From JBBRQP01 sp038226175 (GTDB lineage: Bacteria; Cyanobacteriota; Cyanobacteriia; Gloeobacterales; Anthocerotibacteraceae): 10,225 bases of DNA. The notes under the pieces are model-generated. The model did no database searches and was not told where the DNA came from. It saw only the letters and a program-made list of their open reading frames with translations. The stretch lies in assembly GCA_038226175.1 (NCBI GenBank), contig JBBRQP010000098.1, forward strand, positions 1 through 10,225, written 5' to 3'. Of this stretch, positions 1-6,590 are shown in pieces. The translations under genes and the position numbers were made by a program. Numbering within the stretch: position 1 is the first letter of the stretch; the number at the start of each line of letters is the position of its first letter.

Positions 1-21
1 TACTCTACCCTGCTAAAATAG
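1..21. repeat. Left terminal inverted repeat of the insertion sequence
   Basis: This begins TACTCTACCCTGC and is a perfect reverse complement of 1180-1200. It contains the stop codon of the transposase gene at 5-7. The window starts exactly at its outer base. Confidence 0.93.
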
Positions 22-1117
22 TAAGCTGATTTTGAGCGAGTTGTCTTTTTAACCACATCAATAGCTGTCGAAGTAGGAGCCAATTAGAAGCAAGTTCCGT
101 CGATGAGCTTCGTAAAATAGTCCGAAGTTGATTCAAGCCGTGTCGAGCAAAACTGTTCGTTTTATAGCCGTGCTTCTTGCGTTTGATAGATTGTACTTTT
201 TGATGATAGTATAAACCGAAACTTGCGCACAATGCATATGCAAGACTTACCAATGCAACTAATTTGCTCAGTTTCTCTAAGCTACGCAGATGTGTCGACT
301 CTAAATTGAAACCTCGCAATTTTAGATTCTGAAAAAATGCTTCTATGCCCCAACGTTTTCGATAAAGTTGTCCCATAAATTTTACTTCAACGGTACCAAA
401 TAAATACAAATATTCATCTTCACTAAGCCGCTTTATCCAAGCTTTTCCCCAACAGCCGTCTATTTGGCATTCCTTGAAGGAATAGCTTGCACCTATTGCC
501 AGGTTTAAGTCGGTGACTGCATATGTTTGTCCATCGGCAGTGGTAATCAAATGATGTTTTGGGAAACGCATAACGAACAGTAACTCATTGTCTTTTAAGT
601 ATTTAATCCATTTATGACCCACAAATTCTCGGTCGCCAACGACCATTCCAATTCGCTTAATATCCACAATAGCAAAGCATTTTGTCAGCAGATCAATTCG
701 ATCCTGACTATTTGAATTACCACTCTTATTATCAAGTAATTCCCAATAAAGTGGTAATTGTAAATCACCGCTTCCAACCAAAACCATCAGAATGTTAACT
801 TGACACTTACCAAAATCCCACTCAGTTCGGTCAATAGTTAACCGAAGTTTAGATTTTTTGGGCAGCAACGACACCATTATTCGTGCAACGGTCTGAAAAT
901 CTATGTCAACTTCCCGAAAGAAATCTTCTATTCGATTCTGGTTGGATGCAATTTTTGCTTCATCATTGAACACGGTTGCCAACTCGCAAAATTGCACTTT
1001 TCGCAGTTGAATCAAGGCTAGTATGAATAATGAGACAAAGGTTTTTCGGGCTAAATTGTCTACGATTGGTGCTGAATGTAGAATTGACGTAATTTCGCTT
1101 TTGAGGCTCTGCTTCAT
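5..1117 (-). CDS. IS4-family DDE transposase
   Basis: This 370-residue protein should cut and paste the insertion sequence that carries it. The catalytic triad can be placed: D96 in TIDRTEW, D162 in VVGDREF, and E259 in YRKRWGIEAFFQNLK. The last segment is the IS4 signature Y-x2-R-x3-E-x6-K, with Y252, R255, E259 and K266. Length is within the usual range for the family. The start is the ATG at 1115-1117, and the protein ends inside the left terminal repeat, as is common in compact insertion sequences. No frameshift or missing catalytic residue is seen, so the enzyme is probably functional. Its A+T-rich codons differ from the neighbouring mob genes and fit an independent origin. Confidence 0.93.
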   Translation of the reverse strand: MKQSLKSEITSILHSAPIVDNLARKTFVSLFILALIQLRKVQFCELATVFNDEAKIASNQNRIEDFFREVDIDFQTVARIMVSLLPKKSKLRLTIDRTEWDFGKCQVNILMVLVGSGDLQLPLYWELLDNKSGNSNSQDRIDLLTKCFAIVDIKRIGMVVGDREFVGHKWIKYLKDNELLFVMRFPKHHLITTADGQTYAVTDLNLAIGASYSFKECQIDGCWGKAWIKRLSEDEYLYLFGTVEVKFMGQLYRKRWGIEAFFQNLKLRGFNLESTHLRSLEKLSKLVALVSLAYALCASFGLYYHQKVQSIKRKKHGYKTNSFARHGLNQLRTILRSSSTELASNWLLLRQLLMWLKRQLAQNQLTILAG

Positions 1118-1179
1118 GGGAATTGGTCGTATTTGGAGCTTGAGAACTACAAATATCCAATTCCCTTTCTATTGGCACC

Positions 1180-1200
1180 CTATTTTAGCAGGGTAGAGTA
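1180..1200. repeat. Right terminal inverted repeat of the insertion sequence
   Basis: This ends GCAGGGTAGAGTA and matches 1-21 in reverse complement over 21 bases with no mismatch. The match stops abruptly after 21 bases on the inner side. It lies about 60 bases upstream of the transposase start. Confidence 0.93.
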
Positions 1201-1261
1201 GGCACTGGGTTAGTTCGTTACAACGGGCTTCCTTATGCTACTCCCTGTTGGATGTATGCCC

Positions 1262-1323
1262 TAAAGCCAGCTTGCCTCAGCAACGGACAGCACTGTGTTT
1301 TATGCTGAGGCAAGCTGGCTTTA
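1262..1323. repeat. Perfect 20-bp inverted repeat overlapping the relaxase stop codon
   Basis: TAAAGCCAGCTTGCCTCAGC at 1262-1281 and its exact reverse complement at 1304-1323 are separated by 22 bases. The last three bases of the right arm are the TAA stop codon of the leftward relaxase gene, so the mob transcript would fold into a very stable hairpin immediately after translation ends. No long U-run follows, so it is not a standard intrinsic terminator. It may end or stabilise the mob mRNA, or be a remnant of a recombination or REP-like site. The rest of 1201-1320 shows no gene that I can support. Confidence 0.8.
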
Positions 1324-3024
1324 CAGCCTTCGCTTGGGTCCTTTTCGCCCGGATAGTGGTTGTGTTTGGGCCACTTTTTTTCGCCCTGTTTTCATCTGTT
1401 GCAGACTTCGCTGGATTTCTGCCAGATCAGCCTTTGTGTCCCGATCCATCTGTGCCCCTCCCTGCGCGTAAATATCGCCAGGAATCGATTCGACCTTGTT
1501 GGGGTTGGCACCAGATGGTATCGTCGAGGATAGTTCTTGGTTAGGGCCTACCGTTGGCGAGATATTCATCGCTTTTTTCGCTACGGTAAGGCTGATGACA
1601 TCCGCTAACTCAAGCTGGGTAAACTTGGCGAGTAGCCCGCCCGCCCGATCCCCCGCGCGGTCTTTATCCCCCCGCAGATTGAAGTCGACGGCGGTCGCTT
1701 GTCCATTTTGGTCAACATGGCAGTCTACCTGCCATGCCGAATGGGTATCGAGGTGTTGAAGCCAGGCTGTCGTAGATGCACGACCTGATGCTGCTTTTCC
1801 CGTCATGTGTTGGGCATAGCGAACACTCTCCAGTAGGGCCGCCCGGAAATAGGCCCGCTGGGCTGCTGCCAGTGCACCCGTGGCCACCTTTTCGGTTAAG
1901 CCTAAGATGGCCGGGTTACGCGCTAGTCGCGCCTGAATTACGGTAGGCGCATAGGCTTCCCCTAGTTTATCAACGGGCATGGTTCTAAGCTGGCCAGCCC
2001 GGAATACGCCCAGGAGCGGCGTCATTGTCTTGCCGGGAGCCCACGCCTTCCCCTCTGAACCAGGAAACATTAAAAATCCCCTTTGGGCGATAAGAAACAG
2101 TTGAAGGGCTGGCCAGTTGCTCGTTTGGGTTAGTCCTTCATCCAGTGCTCCGGCAAACGCTTTTGCTTGTTTGCTCGGAACCTGGTAGCCCATTTCATGG
2201 ACGTTTACAGATGTACCATCGGTCAGGCGGGCCGTAAGATTAGCCAGGCTGTAGGTCCGGCCCAGCTCACTGCCTTTCGTCTTCACGCCGGTATGTTTAT
2301 CCACAAAAGTGATGCCTCGCCCTACGATAGTACTGACGCCATCTCGATGCAGCTTGTGACTCAGTTCCCGAACCGTGGTGCTCTTCGGCAGTGCCTCGTC
2401 AATGAGATGCCGTAGCCGGTCGTGGTGCGTAGCATGTCCCCGACCGTAGCGACCATCCAGCACATCATGATGCATAGCCGCTACGGGGGTTAACTGTAGG
2501 GCAGCTTCCATCCTCCGGCAGAGACGCCCGGTTTCTCGGTAGTTAAACGCATCCAGGGAGGTGTTGACGCCAGTGCCGTCGATGCGATTGCCAACCAGGT
2601 GAATATGCTGGTGGTCTTTGTCACGGTGGCGAAAGACCACCAATTGATTTTGGGTAAATCCGAAGGTTTGCTGCCAGGCTCCGATGAGACTGTCGAGCTG
2701 GTCGGTGGTGGGATCTTCCCCGATGGGAAACGAAAACATCTGATGCCAGACCGGAGCGGTCAAACCCGGTTGGCGGGCAGCACCGTCTTGAAGTTGCTGG
2801 GCCAGTGCGCCCACGTCGAGTCGTTTGCCAACACCGTATTGCTGAACCATGTCCCCGTCAATGATGGTGGGGTCATTAACGATCAGTTCATCCACACCCT
2901 GAGCATAAATTAGCTCCCCCCGGATCTGAGTGCGATCCAGGGCGTTGGTTTCGCTTCTGCCGTAGAGGCAGTAGGCCAGGACGGACGAAAAAGAGGTACC
3001 CATTTTAGCCACCTTGCCAATCAT
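1321..3024 (-). CDS. MobP-like relaxase (mobilization nuclease)
   Basis: This 567-residue protein is a relaxase of the relaxase/mobilization nuclease domain family, comparable to MobB/BmgA of Bacteroidota elements. It should nick one strand at oriT, stay bound to the 5' end and pilot it to a recipient. The N-terminus MIGKVAKMGTSF is typical of the family. Y18 (AYCLYG) is the likely nicking tyrosine. The metal-binding histidine motif is HRDKDHQHIH, with H133, D135, H138, H140 and H142. A further conserved stretch, KGSELGRTYS (about 250-259), fits the same family. The remaining part to 567 is less conserved and ends in a basic tail. The frame is open upstream to a TTG at 3091-3093, but the ATG at 3022-3024 gives the expected N-terminus. 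It follows the accessory gene in one operon and ends in a long hairpin. Confidence 0.9.
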   Translation of the reverse strand: MIGKVAKMGTSFSSVLAYCLYGRSETNALDRTQIRGELIYAQGVDELIVNDPTIIDGDMVQQYGVGKRLDVGALAQQLQDGAARQPGLTAPVWHQMFSFPIGEDPTTDQLDSLIGAWQQTFGFTQNQLVVFRHRDKDHQHIHLVGNRIDGTGVNTSLDAFNYRETGRLCRRMEAALQLTPVAAMHHDVLDGRYGRGHATHHDRLRHLIDEALPKSTTVRELSHKLHRDGVSTIVGRGITFVDKHTGVKTKGSELGRTYSLANLTARLTDGTSVNVHEMGYQVPSKQAKAFAGALDEGLTQTSNWPALQLFLIAQRGFLMFPGSEGKAWAPGKTMTPLLGVFRAGQLRTMPVDKLGEAYAPTVIQARLARNPAILGLTEKVATGALAAAQRAYFRAALLESVRYAQHMTGKAASGRASTTAWLQHLDTHSAWQVDCHVDQNGQATAVDFNLRGDKDRAGDRAGGLLAKFTQLELADVISLTVAKKAMNISPTVGPNQELSSTIPSGANPNKVESIPGDIYAQGGAQMDRDTKADLAEIQRSLQQMKTGRKKVAQTQPLSGRKGPKRRL

Positions 3025-3042
3025 AGCGGTTTCTGGTTTATC

Positions 3043-3058
3043 AACTAATTTATTAGTT
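3043..3058. promoter_or_regulatory. AT-rich palindrome ahead of the relaxase start
   Basis: AACTAAT-TT-ATTAGTT is a perfect 7-bp inverted repeat with a two-base centre. It lies in the 75-base gap between the accessory gene stop (3100-3102) and the relaxase ATG (3022-3024). It could be a protein-binding site or a small mRNA hairpin that sets relaxase translation. If the TTG at 3091-3093 were the true start it would be coding sequence instead. Confidence 0.35.
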
Positions 3059-3099
3059 AATCTTTCGGTATGCGGTCGGTTTACCCACGTCAAGGCTAC

Positions 3100-3699
3100 T
3101 CATCGTATCGACCCCATCCATGGCCTCCCCTTTTCCAGTACCTGTTCAAGCAGTTGCCAATGCAGGAGTTGTTTTTGTTGAACCTGTCCGATCTGCTGTA
3201 GGATTGGGACCTCCCCCACTAGCAACGTCATGGTCTGCTCCAACAACTGCTGGCTCTGCCGTAGACTGGCCCATGCGCTCTGCTGATCTATTTGTTCATT
3301 AACGTAAGCGTGACACTGCGAAAAGAGGCCCAATAACTCATTTAGTCCCTGCCTTGCCAGTGCGTCAAGATCAGCGTCCAGCTCTACCCGGTTTACCGAG
3401 CGAAGCAGTTGCTTTTGCTGGTCGACGGCCTCACGCAAAAGGGCAAACTGCCGGGCCGTTTCAGCCGGCAGCGGTTGACGCCGGGCCAGTTGTGTCCGGT
3501 CGCCAATGAGCATCTCCCGGGCGTAGTCCGCACGACCTAACCCCTGGGCCTGGGCTTCCCTGTCGATCTGCACCAACTCAGCAAGGGTAAAATAAAGGTG
3601 CACATCAGCCGTTCGCAGCGTCTGCTTCTCTTTGCGAGGGCGTCCCCGCTTTCGGGTTAGAGGCCGATTGATCTCAGGGGTTGGCGAGAGTGGTTCCAT
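3100..3699 (-). CDS. Mobilization accessory protein, AT-hook plus RHH-like (MobA/MobC type)
   Basis: This 199-residue protein probably binds oriT and helps the relaxase form the nicking complex. An AT-hook-like basic patch, RKRGRPRKEK, lies at 16-25. It is followed by a segment resembling a ribbon-helix-helix fold at about 30-67 (VHLYFT strand, then helices around LAELVQIDREAQAQ and RADYAREMLIG). The C-terminal two thirds is Gln/Leu-rich and probably helical, perhaps coiled coil (about 85-190). I place the start at the ATG 3697-3699; the frame continues upstream only to a TTG at 3724-3726. It is the first gene of the leftward mob operon, directly ahead of the relaxase, as in Bacteroidota mobilization modules. 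The fold is inferred from pattern, not from a search. It may also repress the operon, since the likely promoter overlaps the oriT-like hairpin. Confidence 0.75.
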   Translation of the reverse strand: MEPLSPTPEINRPLTRKRGRPRKEKQTLRTADVHLYFTLAELVQIDREAQAQGLGRADYAREMLIGDRTQLARRQPLPAETARQFALLREAVDQQKQLLRSVNRVELDADLDALARQGLNELLGLFSQCHAYVNEQIDQQSAWASLRQSQQLLEQTMTLLVGEVPILQQIGQVQQKQLLHWQLLEQVLEKGRPWMGSIR

Positions 3700-3803
3700 G
3701 AAATTAGGATGGGGTTCACGGGGCAATATTCAGGGTCGGATAAACGAGATTAACTGCCTTCCTTTCATGAGCCGATAGGCGAATGTTCCCCGGTAGGGCA
3801 AGG

Positions 3804-3862
3804 GTTTTACAGGAGGGAAAAGAAGGAGAACACCGTTCGACTGATTTTTCCTCCTGTAAAAC
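3804..3862. other. Candidate origin of transfer (oriT) hairpin
   Basis: GTTTTACAGGAGG (3804-3816) and its exact reverse complement CCTCCTGTAAAAC (3850-3862) form a 13-bp inverted repeat. Four more A/T pairs extend it past one bulged G (3817). The loop is about 24 bases. It lies just upstream of the mob genes and between divergent mob and traA operons, which is where oriT is found in related elements. Each arm carries CCTCCTGT on one strand, one base different from the YATCCTG|Y nick consensus of the RP4/R64 MobP group. The function is inferred from position and structure. The surrounding 3700-4066 region has no gene that I accept. Confidence 0.5.
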
Positions 3863-3887
3863 ATAGCTTGCCATTCTCTCTGGCAAA
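3858..3887 (-). promoter_or_regulatory. Probable promoter of the mob operon
   Basis: On the minus strand, TTTG (3884-3887) is followed after 18 bases by TATGTTTT (3858-3865), a 7/8 match to the Bacteroidota -7 element TAnnTTTG. The -7 element overlaps the right arm of the oriT-like hairpin. A small inverted repeat, TTGCCA (3868-3873) / TGGCAA (3881-3886), lies between the two promoter elements. Relaxase or accessory protein bound here would block transcription, which suggests autoregulation. Transcription would start near 3850, giving a leader of about 150 bases. Confidence 0.4.
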
Positions 3888-3899
3888 AACAGGCTCATG

Positions 3900-3953
3900 T
3901 GGTCTGTCTGGCTTACGTGGTCTATCTGGTTCATATGGTCTCATTAGTCTATG
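3900..3953. repeat. Three 18-bp direct repeats (iteron-like)
   Basis: The units are TGGTCTGTCTGGCTTACG (3900), TGGTCTATCTGGTTCATA (3918) and TGGTCTCATTAGTCTATG (3936). All three share TGGTCT at an exact 18-base period. Units 1 and 2 match at 13 of 18 bases and units 2 and 3 at 11 of 18. They sit between the oriT-like hairpin and the traA-type operon. They could bind the accessory protein, a partition adaptor or a replication protein. No function is shown by the sequence alone. Confidence 0.55.
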
Positions 3954-4006
3954 TGAGCTAATCGTGGATGACGTACCCGCCTTCTAAATATATCTGATTA
4001 CCGACG

Positions 4007-4036
4007 TTGGTAAAGGTCTACTATTTATTATTATTG
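4007..4036 (+). promoter_or_regulatory. Probable promoter of the ParA-type operon
   Basis: TTG (4007-4009) and TATTATTG (4029-4036) are 19 bases apart and resemble the Bacteroidota -33 / -7 elements, the -7 having one mismatch to TAnnTTTG. Transcription would begin near 4043, giving a short A/T-rich leader of about 24 bases before the ATG at 4067. This placement also argues against the in-frame TTG at 4007 as a translation start. Confidence 0.4.
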
Positions 4037-4066
4037 AGGATTAAAAAAAGAAATCATTTTTTTATC

Positions 4067-4876
4067 ATGAAAAAAACGAAGATTATAGCTGTCCATAACA
4101 TCAAGGGCGGCGTGGGCAAAACCGCGATAACAACCATCCTGGCTTCTACCTTAAGCTACGTAAATCGGCGTCGTGTACTTGTCTTTGACGTGGACGATGG
4201 CCAGCACAGCATCAGCAAACACCGGGAGTCTGAACTGACGATGCTCAAACGCATAGAAACGGTAGCTAACAGCGGAGACATCGATTCCATTTCGTTGCTG
4301 AACCAGCAGTCTGCCTTCCGCTCGGGCATACTCCGTTTTGAGTTCAATAAACGGGAGAGCATCACCACTAAGGATTATTATCCAATCGTCGATACCTCGG
4401 AAGAACAACTTGTCGCTAAACAATTTATTGATGGGGAGTACGACTTCATCTTCATCGACATGGGTGGTCGCGTAAACGAGAACATCACCCGTATTCTGGC
4501 TAGATGCGACCTCATCGTTGTTCCGTTCGGTACCCAGTCGCTGGAGCTGAAAACCTCCTCAGATTACCTTAGGTTATTGCGGAACAGTTTTCTCAGTGGC
4601 CAATTGCCAGCCTCGATCCAGATTGTTTCCTTCTGGAATCGGTATCAGGAGATGTACAAATTTGCGGCAGCGGAAGTCGAACGCACGATCACACCACAGG
4701 TGATGGGTGCTTTTTACAAGGGTTTTTTAGAGACAAGACTTGGCCTGGCGCAGTCTGGATTTGACAAGAACATCATGTTAACGACTATTTCATCGCCCAT
4801 GGTCATTAAAGGGGGTGAGTACCAGCAGGCATTTCCCGTGTTCTGCCAGGAGTTATTGACTCACCTGGAAAACTAA
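4067..4876 (+). CDS. ParA-family ATPase, TraA type of Bacteroidota conjugative elements
   Basis: This 269-residue protein is a ParA/MinD-type ATPase, expected to dimerise on ATP and bind DNA or membrane to position its cargo. The deviant Walker A motif KGGVGKT lies at 13-19. The A' region is VFDVDDGQHSI (39-49), and its QHSI resembles the PQHS stretch of TraA proteins of Bacteroidota conjugative transposons rather than the DPQGN of plasmid ParA. Walker B is FIFID (127-131). I chose the ATG at 4067-4069, since family members begin a few residues before the first beta strand; the frame also runs upstream to a TTG at 4007. It is first in a three-gene operon, five bases ahead of the next ATG, and divergent from the mob genes, as traA is in related elements. 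It may act in partition, in transfer, or in both. Confidence 0.85.
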   Translation: MKKTKIIAVHNIKGGVGKTAITTILASTLSYVNRRRVLVFDVDDGQHSISKHRESELTMLKRIETVANSGDIDSISLLNQQSAFRSGILRFEFNKRESITTKDYYPIVDTSEEQLVAKQFIDGEYDFIFIDMGGRVNENITRILARCDLIVVPFGTQSLELKTSSDYLRLLRNSFLSGQLPASIQIVSFWNRYQEMYKFAAAEVERTITPQVMGAFYKGFLETRLGLAQSGFDKNIMLTTISSPMVIKGGEYQQAFPVFCQELLTHLEN

Positions 4877-4881
4877 CGTTC

Positions 4882-5445
4882 ATGGGTAGCAAAAGAACGC
4901 CCAGTACCCCGGAGCAGGCAGCCTTAGTGGCCTCATTTACGAACCCTGACTTAGACGAAGTTGAAAAGCATATTCAGTTTGGGAATCAGTTCTCCTGGGG
5001 CCGGGAGGAGGTTCCCCCGATCCCAACTGCGGAAAGTCATTCTGCTGGAGATCCGCCATCAGCCAGGCCGCTGGTAGATGGTATGCCTCCGCCCGTTGCC
5101 AAATCAGTTGACAATAAAAAAGTCGAGAAAGCGAAAAGGGTAGCAGGGAAAGCACAGAATCAGCCGACGGTCACTACTAGTTATGATGATATTACGACCA
5201 AGAAGGTGGCACAGGCCGATGGAATCGATGAGCAGGTGCAAACGATCCTACTCCGGGTATGCACAAAGCCCGCTTCGGTAATTTCTTTCAATCAGTTAGT
5301 AACGCAGGTAGCCGTAACGGCGAAACTCAGTTCAACAAAAATCAGAGGGGATATCCTGACAGCACTTGTCGATTATGCCATCCAGACGCCTGGTGTAGTT
5401 GAGTATCTGGCAGCCTCATTGAGGAAAACAGAAAAACGGTCATGA
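4882..5445 (+). CDS. Unknown soluble protein of the ParA operon
   Basis: I do not recognise this 187-residue protein. Its N-terminal half (1-75) is rich in Pro, Ser and acidic residues and probably disordered. A lysine-rich stretch (KKVEKAKRVAGKAQ, about 79-92) could touch DNA. Residues about 112-183 look like a compact helical domain (DEQVQTILLRVC, then SFNQLVTQVAV and IRGDILTALVDYAI). There is no signal peptide or membrane segment. It starts five bases after the ParA-type gene, and its TGA overlaps the next ATG in an ATGA, so the three genes are very likely translated together. By position it matches the small gene after traA in conjugative elements and could be the ParA partner, but I see no clear DUF3408 or ParB signature. 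Confidence 0.7.
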   Translation: MGSKRTPSTPEQAALVASFTNPDLDEVEKHIQFGNQFSWGREEVPPIPTAESHSAGDPPSARPLVDGMPPPVAKSVDNKKVEKAKRVAGKAQNQPTVTTSYDDITTKKVAQADGIDEQVQTILLRVCTKPASVISFNQLVTQVAVTAKLSSTKIRGDILTALVDYAIQTPGVVEYLAASLRKTEKRS

Positions 5446-6263
5446 CACAAATGCTCTTCATGGTGACGCTGGGTGGTTATATCACCTTCTCCGTAGCTGT
5501 TCTAGTCGGTGTACTGATCTGGATTTTCAGGAACGACACCTCGGCTGAGAAAAGGCAAAAACGCCCAACAATCCAACACAACTCGGTCTTTGTGCCCAAC
5601 AGCCAGACACCTCATTCGGGACCGGTATCGCCCATTATTGGTAAATCCAGGGTTGAATTAGACGCGTTGTCGGCTGCGACCACAACCGCCGTGCTTAAGG
5701 AAGATACACCAGCCGTTGAACCAACACCGCTACCGGCTGCCCCTTCACAACCCGATGAATTAACGCAAGTGGATTCGACCTTTGCTGCAGGCGTCGATCC
5801 ATTTGCGGTACGTCCTATGGAAGTTACGCCTGGCGTGGCCACCATTCTGGTCATCGGTACGGATGATACGGTGACCGAAGCGATTATGACGGACGATTTG
5901 TTAGGGAGGCGGATTGAGGAGATGGTCGCTTTTGTGGAAAGAATAACGTCAGAAACGGATGACGAAATTACGTTAAAAGATATTTATCGACTGGCCAACG
6001 ACCACCAGGCCACCGAATTGATCATGGGAAATCATGTTTCGTTTGAGGAGTGCTTTACCGTCGCGGTCAATCAATTGGAGTTAACGGACACGCAGATTGC
6101 GGCATTTGAATCAAGCCGTCAATGGCTCACGTCGACAACGCCGCCCGAAGAACCGATTTCTGTGTTGACGACCATTAGGTCATTAGGCGAACAGGGGTTT
6201 ACCCCTGACAATGCTGACGACATGCCATGGAATAACAATCGGTCCATTGGCGCATTTATGTAA
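5442..6263 (+). CDS. Unknown single-pass membrane protein of the ParA operon
   Basis: I do not recognise this 273-residue protein. One strong hydrophobic segment at about 5-29 (LGGYITFSVAVLVGVLIWIF) is followed at once by a basic patch (KRQKR, 37-41). This predicts an N-terminal membrane anchor with the bulk of the protein in the cytoplasm. A Pro/Thr-rich linker spans about 45-130. An acidic, probably helical C-terminal domain spans about 140-235. The start overlaps the previous stop codon by four bases (ATGA), and the gene is last in the operon, 29 bases ahead of a strong terminator. Being anchored and co-expressed with a ParA-type ATPase, it may hold the ATPase or its partner at the membrane; that is inference. 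Confidence 0.7.
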   Translation: MTQMLFMVTLGGYITFSVAVLVGVLIWIFRNDTSAEKRQKRPTIQHNSVFVPNSQTPHSGPVSPIIGKSRVELDALSAATTTAVLKEDTPAVEPTPLPAAPSQPDELTQVDSTFAAGVDPFAVRPMEVTPGVATILVIGTDDTVTEAIMTDDLLGRRIEEMVAFVERITSETDDEITLKDIYRLANDHQATELIMGNHVSFEECFTVAVNQLELTDTQIAAFESSRQWLTSTTPPEEPISVLTTIRSLGEQGFTPDNADDMPWNNNRSIGAFM

Positions 6264-6292
6264 GTATAGTAATCCGCTCAATTTCAAAAGGC

Positions 6293-6326
6293 AAGCCCCT
6301 CACTGATGATTAGTGAGGGGCTTTTT
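6293..6326 (+). terminator. Intrinsic terminator of the ParA-type operon
   Basis: AAGCCCCTCACT (6293-6304) pairs perfectly with AGTGAGGGGCTT (6312-6323) across a seven-base loop. The U-run TTTTT (6322-6326) overlaps the end of the stem. It lies 29 bases after the stop codon of the membrane-protein gene and between convergent operons, so it may also work in part on leftward transcripts. Confidence 0.9.
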
Positions 6327-6354
6327 GTAAGAATAAAAGGTGCCGCAAGGTGTC

Positions 6355-6534
6355 TTAGTCTGACTCGTCCTTCTTATGCTGCGCGAGATTCATCCTACTT
6401 TTTAGAGCCTCACACAGGGCTCGGTTTAGCTCAGGTGACGCGTCCGCATACCTGGCGGTAATAGCCGGCATGAGCGTGACAAGCTCATCGTTGGATAGTA
6501 CTTGACGGTGGTCTTTAACTGATGGATTATTCAT
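6355..6534 (-). CDS. Small hypothetical protein (59 residues)
   Basis: This is an open frame from the ATG at 6532-6534 to the TAA at 6355-6357. The protein begins MNNPSVKDHRQVLSNDELV and ends AQHKKDESD. It is hydrophilic and mostly helical in character, with no membrane segment. It lies in the same direction and 56 bases after the 148-residue membrane-protein gene, and it fills what would otherwise be a bare stretch, so it is plausibly the last gene of that leftward operon. Codon choice looks like its neighbours. I do not recognise a family and the call rests on position and composition only. Confidence 0.5.
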   Translation of the reverse strand: MNNPSVKDHRQVLSNDELVTLMPAITARYADASPELNRALCEALKSRMNLAQHKKDESD

Positions 6535-6590
6535 TTCGTTTGGCTTTTATGGTTGGTGCTTAAACTGTTTTTTCGCAGCCGATAAGTTGA

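Larger units (their letters stand above)
1..1200 (-). mobile_element. Complete IS4-family insertion sequence (1200 bp)
   Basis: The element is bounded by perfect 21-bp terminal inverted repeats at 1-21 and 1180-1200 and holds one transposase gene that fills almost all of it. The transposase stop codon (5-7) lies inside the left repeat. Base composition is clearly richer in A+T than the mob and tra genes to its right, which suggests recent arrival from a different background. The left flank is outside the window, so a target-site duplication cannot be tested; the right flank begins GGCACTGGG. Both ends and the reading frame are intact, so the element may still be able to move. Confidence 0.93.

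Noticed and set aside
963..1178. Leftward frame of 71 residues at the start of the insertion sequence
   Set aside because: It overlaps the transposase start in another frame and the transposase motifs are unambiguous.
1262..1323. Integron attC site
   Set aside because: The arms are perfectly complementary without the bulged bases or the RYYYAAC/GTTRRRY core ends expected for attC, and no integrase gene is present.
1248..1544. Rightward frame of 98 residues over the relaxase end
   Set aside because: It is antisense to the relaxase C-terminus and includes the inverted repeat; there is no independent support.
3716..3934. Leftward frame of 72 residues with an ATG start covering the control region
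   Set aside because: It runs through the oriT-like hairpin, the probable mob promoter and part of the 18-bp repeats, has no protein-like composition, and extends past the accessory gene start. The apparent hexapeptide repeat is explained by the 18-bp DNA repeats.
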